The notes under the pieces were generated by a model. That model was not told the origin of the DNA. It did not search any database and saw only the letters and a list, made by a program, of their open reading frames with translations. Shown here piece after piece: positions 7,035 through 8,016 of a stretch of DNA of 8,016 bases. Numbering within the stretch: the first letter of the stretch is position 1; each line of letters starts with the position of its first letter. Source of the stretch: ZCTH02-B3 sp036563895 (GTDB taxonomy: Bacteria > Bacillota > Bacilli > Paenibacillales > Paenibacillaceae); NCBI GenBank assembly GCA_036563895.1, contig DATCLN010000009.1, positions 1 through 8,016 of the forward strand, read 5' to 3'. The position numbers and the translations under genes are program-made.

Positions 7035-8016
7035 CAAACATCCCTCGCCTTCAGGTCCGTATACAAAGAAGCGCGAAATTTGGCCCGGTAATTTCCGGGG
7101 GACATGTGGACATACCGCCGGAACAGACGGTTCAGGTTCCGCTCGGAATATCCGATGGAAGCGGCAATGTCGCCGACGCGCATGTCGGTTTCCCGCAAAA
7201 GCCGTTTGGCCAGCTCCATCTTGCATTCCACGACGAATTCCAGGAAATTTTTGCCCGTTTCCTTCTTGAACAAACGGCTCAAATGCGAGGGGCTCATCTC
7301 CACCAGCTCCGCGCAATGCACCAGGGACAGATCGCTTTCGCAATGATCCCGGATGTATTTGCAAACGTAGGAGATGACGGAATCCCTCTCCGGGGCGGAG
7401 GCTTCCCGGACGATGGTTTTATACAGGGGAAACACCGTTTCCGCAAACCACGCCTGCACCTGATCCGGCGTCCGGAAGCTTTTCAGCTGTCCGAACAGGT
7501 TGTGCTCCGCCAGATCCCACTCGGGAACTCCCTTTTTTTCCAGAGCGAGAAGAATGGAAGAAAGAAGCAAATGATAACTTTGATAGATGAAGGCCAACGA
7601 CTGCGACTTTCGAATGTGGTCGGAAAAATCCCGCAGCCTGAGCCCGGCCGTCGCGGAGTCCCCCCGTTCGAGCGACTGGACGATCGCCTCCTCCAGTTCC
7701 CGCGGATAACGCTGGCGCTTCCGCTTTTTTCCTGTTCCAGGCGATCGATGAACAGGACGTTTTCCGTTTCCCGGAACAGCCGGTATTGCAACGCCCGCTC
7801 CGCTTCCTGGCAGGAAACCGGAATGTCCGCCACGTGCGGGTAGAACCGGCCGATGCCCACCGTGGCGTCGAAATCCAGATATTTTTTCAACGCCTCGACG
7901 ACCAGACGGGCGAATCGTTCCGTCATGCGCTCCAGGTCCTCATGCGGCGTGTCCCCGGCAAATTGCAGCCAGGCCACGCCTTTTCCGTTGGACGGAATCG
8001 CCCATCCCTGCAGCGC
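7034..8016 (-). pseudogene. AraC-family transcriptional regulator (YesN/YesS-like), 5'-partial and apparently frameshifted
   Basis: The last 327 or so residues of a large AraC-type regulator are encoded here; the start lies beyond the right edge. The upstream part (8016 to about 7731) reads ALQGWAIPSNGKGVAWLQFA and then TVGIGRFYPHVADIPVSC..EAERALQYR, a degenerate GGDEF-like middle region common in Paenibacillaceae regulators. The frame then breaks at an A6 run (7725-7730). With one base restored it continues EQEKKRKRQRYPRELEEAIV and joins the downstream frame without a stop. That part ends in two AraC helix-turn-helices: AELVEMSPSHLSRLFKKETG and VGDIAASIGYSERNLNRLFR, followed by SPGNYRAKFR. 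It could be a two-component response regulator or a membrane-bound YesS-like regulator; the deciding N-terminus is missing. Its position directly upstream of, and overlapping, the permease suggests it controls this operon. Whether the break is real, a sequencing error or tolerated slippage is open. Confidence 0.85.
7725..7730 (-). other. Frameshift site in the regulator (A6 homopolymer)
   Basis: On the minus strand the upstream frame reads GAA AAA AGC GGA and goes on to unrelated codons (SGSASVIRGNWRRR) until a stop at 7485-7483. Shifting by one base at the A run gives AAA AAG CGG AAG CGC CAG CGT TAT, which encodes a basic linker and then the expected helical region. The downstream frame has no convincing start of its own; the first candidate is a TTG at 7597 in mid-domain. 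One missing A (A7 to A6), or a -1 slip, explains it. Confidence 0.8.

Noticed and set aside
7035..7364. Upstream extension of the MalF-type permease by about 110 residues
   Set aside because: It lies out of frame over the regulator's helix-turn-helix region, has no family resemblance, and the ATG at 7034 has the TGATG overlap and the normal family length.
7725..7731. Programmed -1 ribosomal frameshift at the A run
   Set aside because: In the reading frame the heptamer is A AAA AGC, not a canonical A AAA AAG slip site, and I found no clear stimulatory element. I keep slippage only as a less likely alternative to an indel.

Overview
The window reads as part of one carbohydrate-utilisation operon from a GC-rich Firmicute, most likely Paenibacillaceae (Paenibacillus, Cohnella or Thermobacillus type). 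The grounds are strong AGGAGG-type ribosome binding sites, the LplB/YtcP-type permease pair typical of that family, and a large YesN/YesS-like AraC regulator next to it. The genus is inference. Every gene lies on the minus strand, so transcription runs from right to left. Gaps are 36 nt or less or the genes overlap, and I see no internal promoter or terminator.

In transcription order: (1) 8016-7034, the C-terminal part of an AraC-family regulator. It is cut by the right edge and carries an apparent one-base frameshift at an A6 run. (2) 7034-6075, an LplB-type ABC sugar permease whose ATG overlaps the regulator stop (TGATG). (3) 6062-5190, the partner YtcP/LplC-type permease, starting with GTG behind a strong Shine-Dalgarno. 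(4) 5159-3051, a 702-residue protein and (5) 3021-361, an 886-residue protein. These two look like diverged members of one family: an alpha-glucuronidase (GH67)-like N-terminal domain, a probable TIM-barrel region and a helical C-terminal region. (6) 324-1, the NAD(P)-binding half of a 3-hydroxyisobutyrate dehydrogenase-type oxidoreductase, cut by the left edge.

The likely logic is that the regulator senses a sugar signal, the two permeases import an oligosaccharide (with a binding protein and ATPase encoded elsewhere), the two cytoplasmic GH67-like proteins cleave it, and the dehydrogenase processes a released acid or aldehyde. The substrate cannot be read from the sequence; a uronic-acid-containing glycan is a guess from the distant GH67 resemblance.

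The main points of interest are the pair of GH67-like paralogues with shared candidate active-site motifs, the extra C-terminal beta-rich module on one of them, and the regulator frameshift. No RNA genes, CRISPR arrays, mobile elements or notable repeats were seen.
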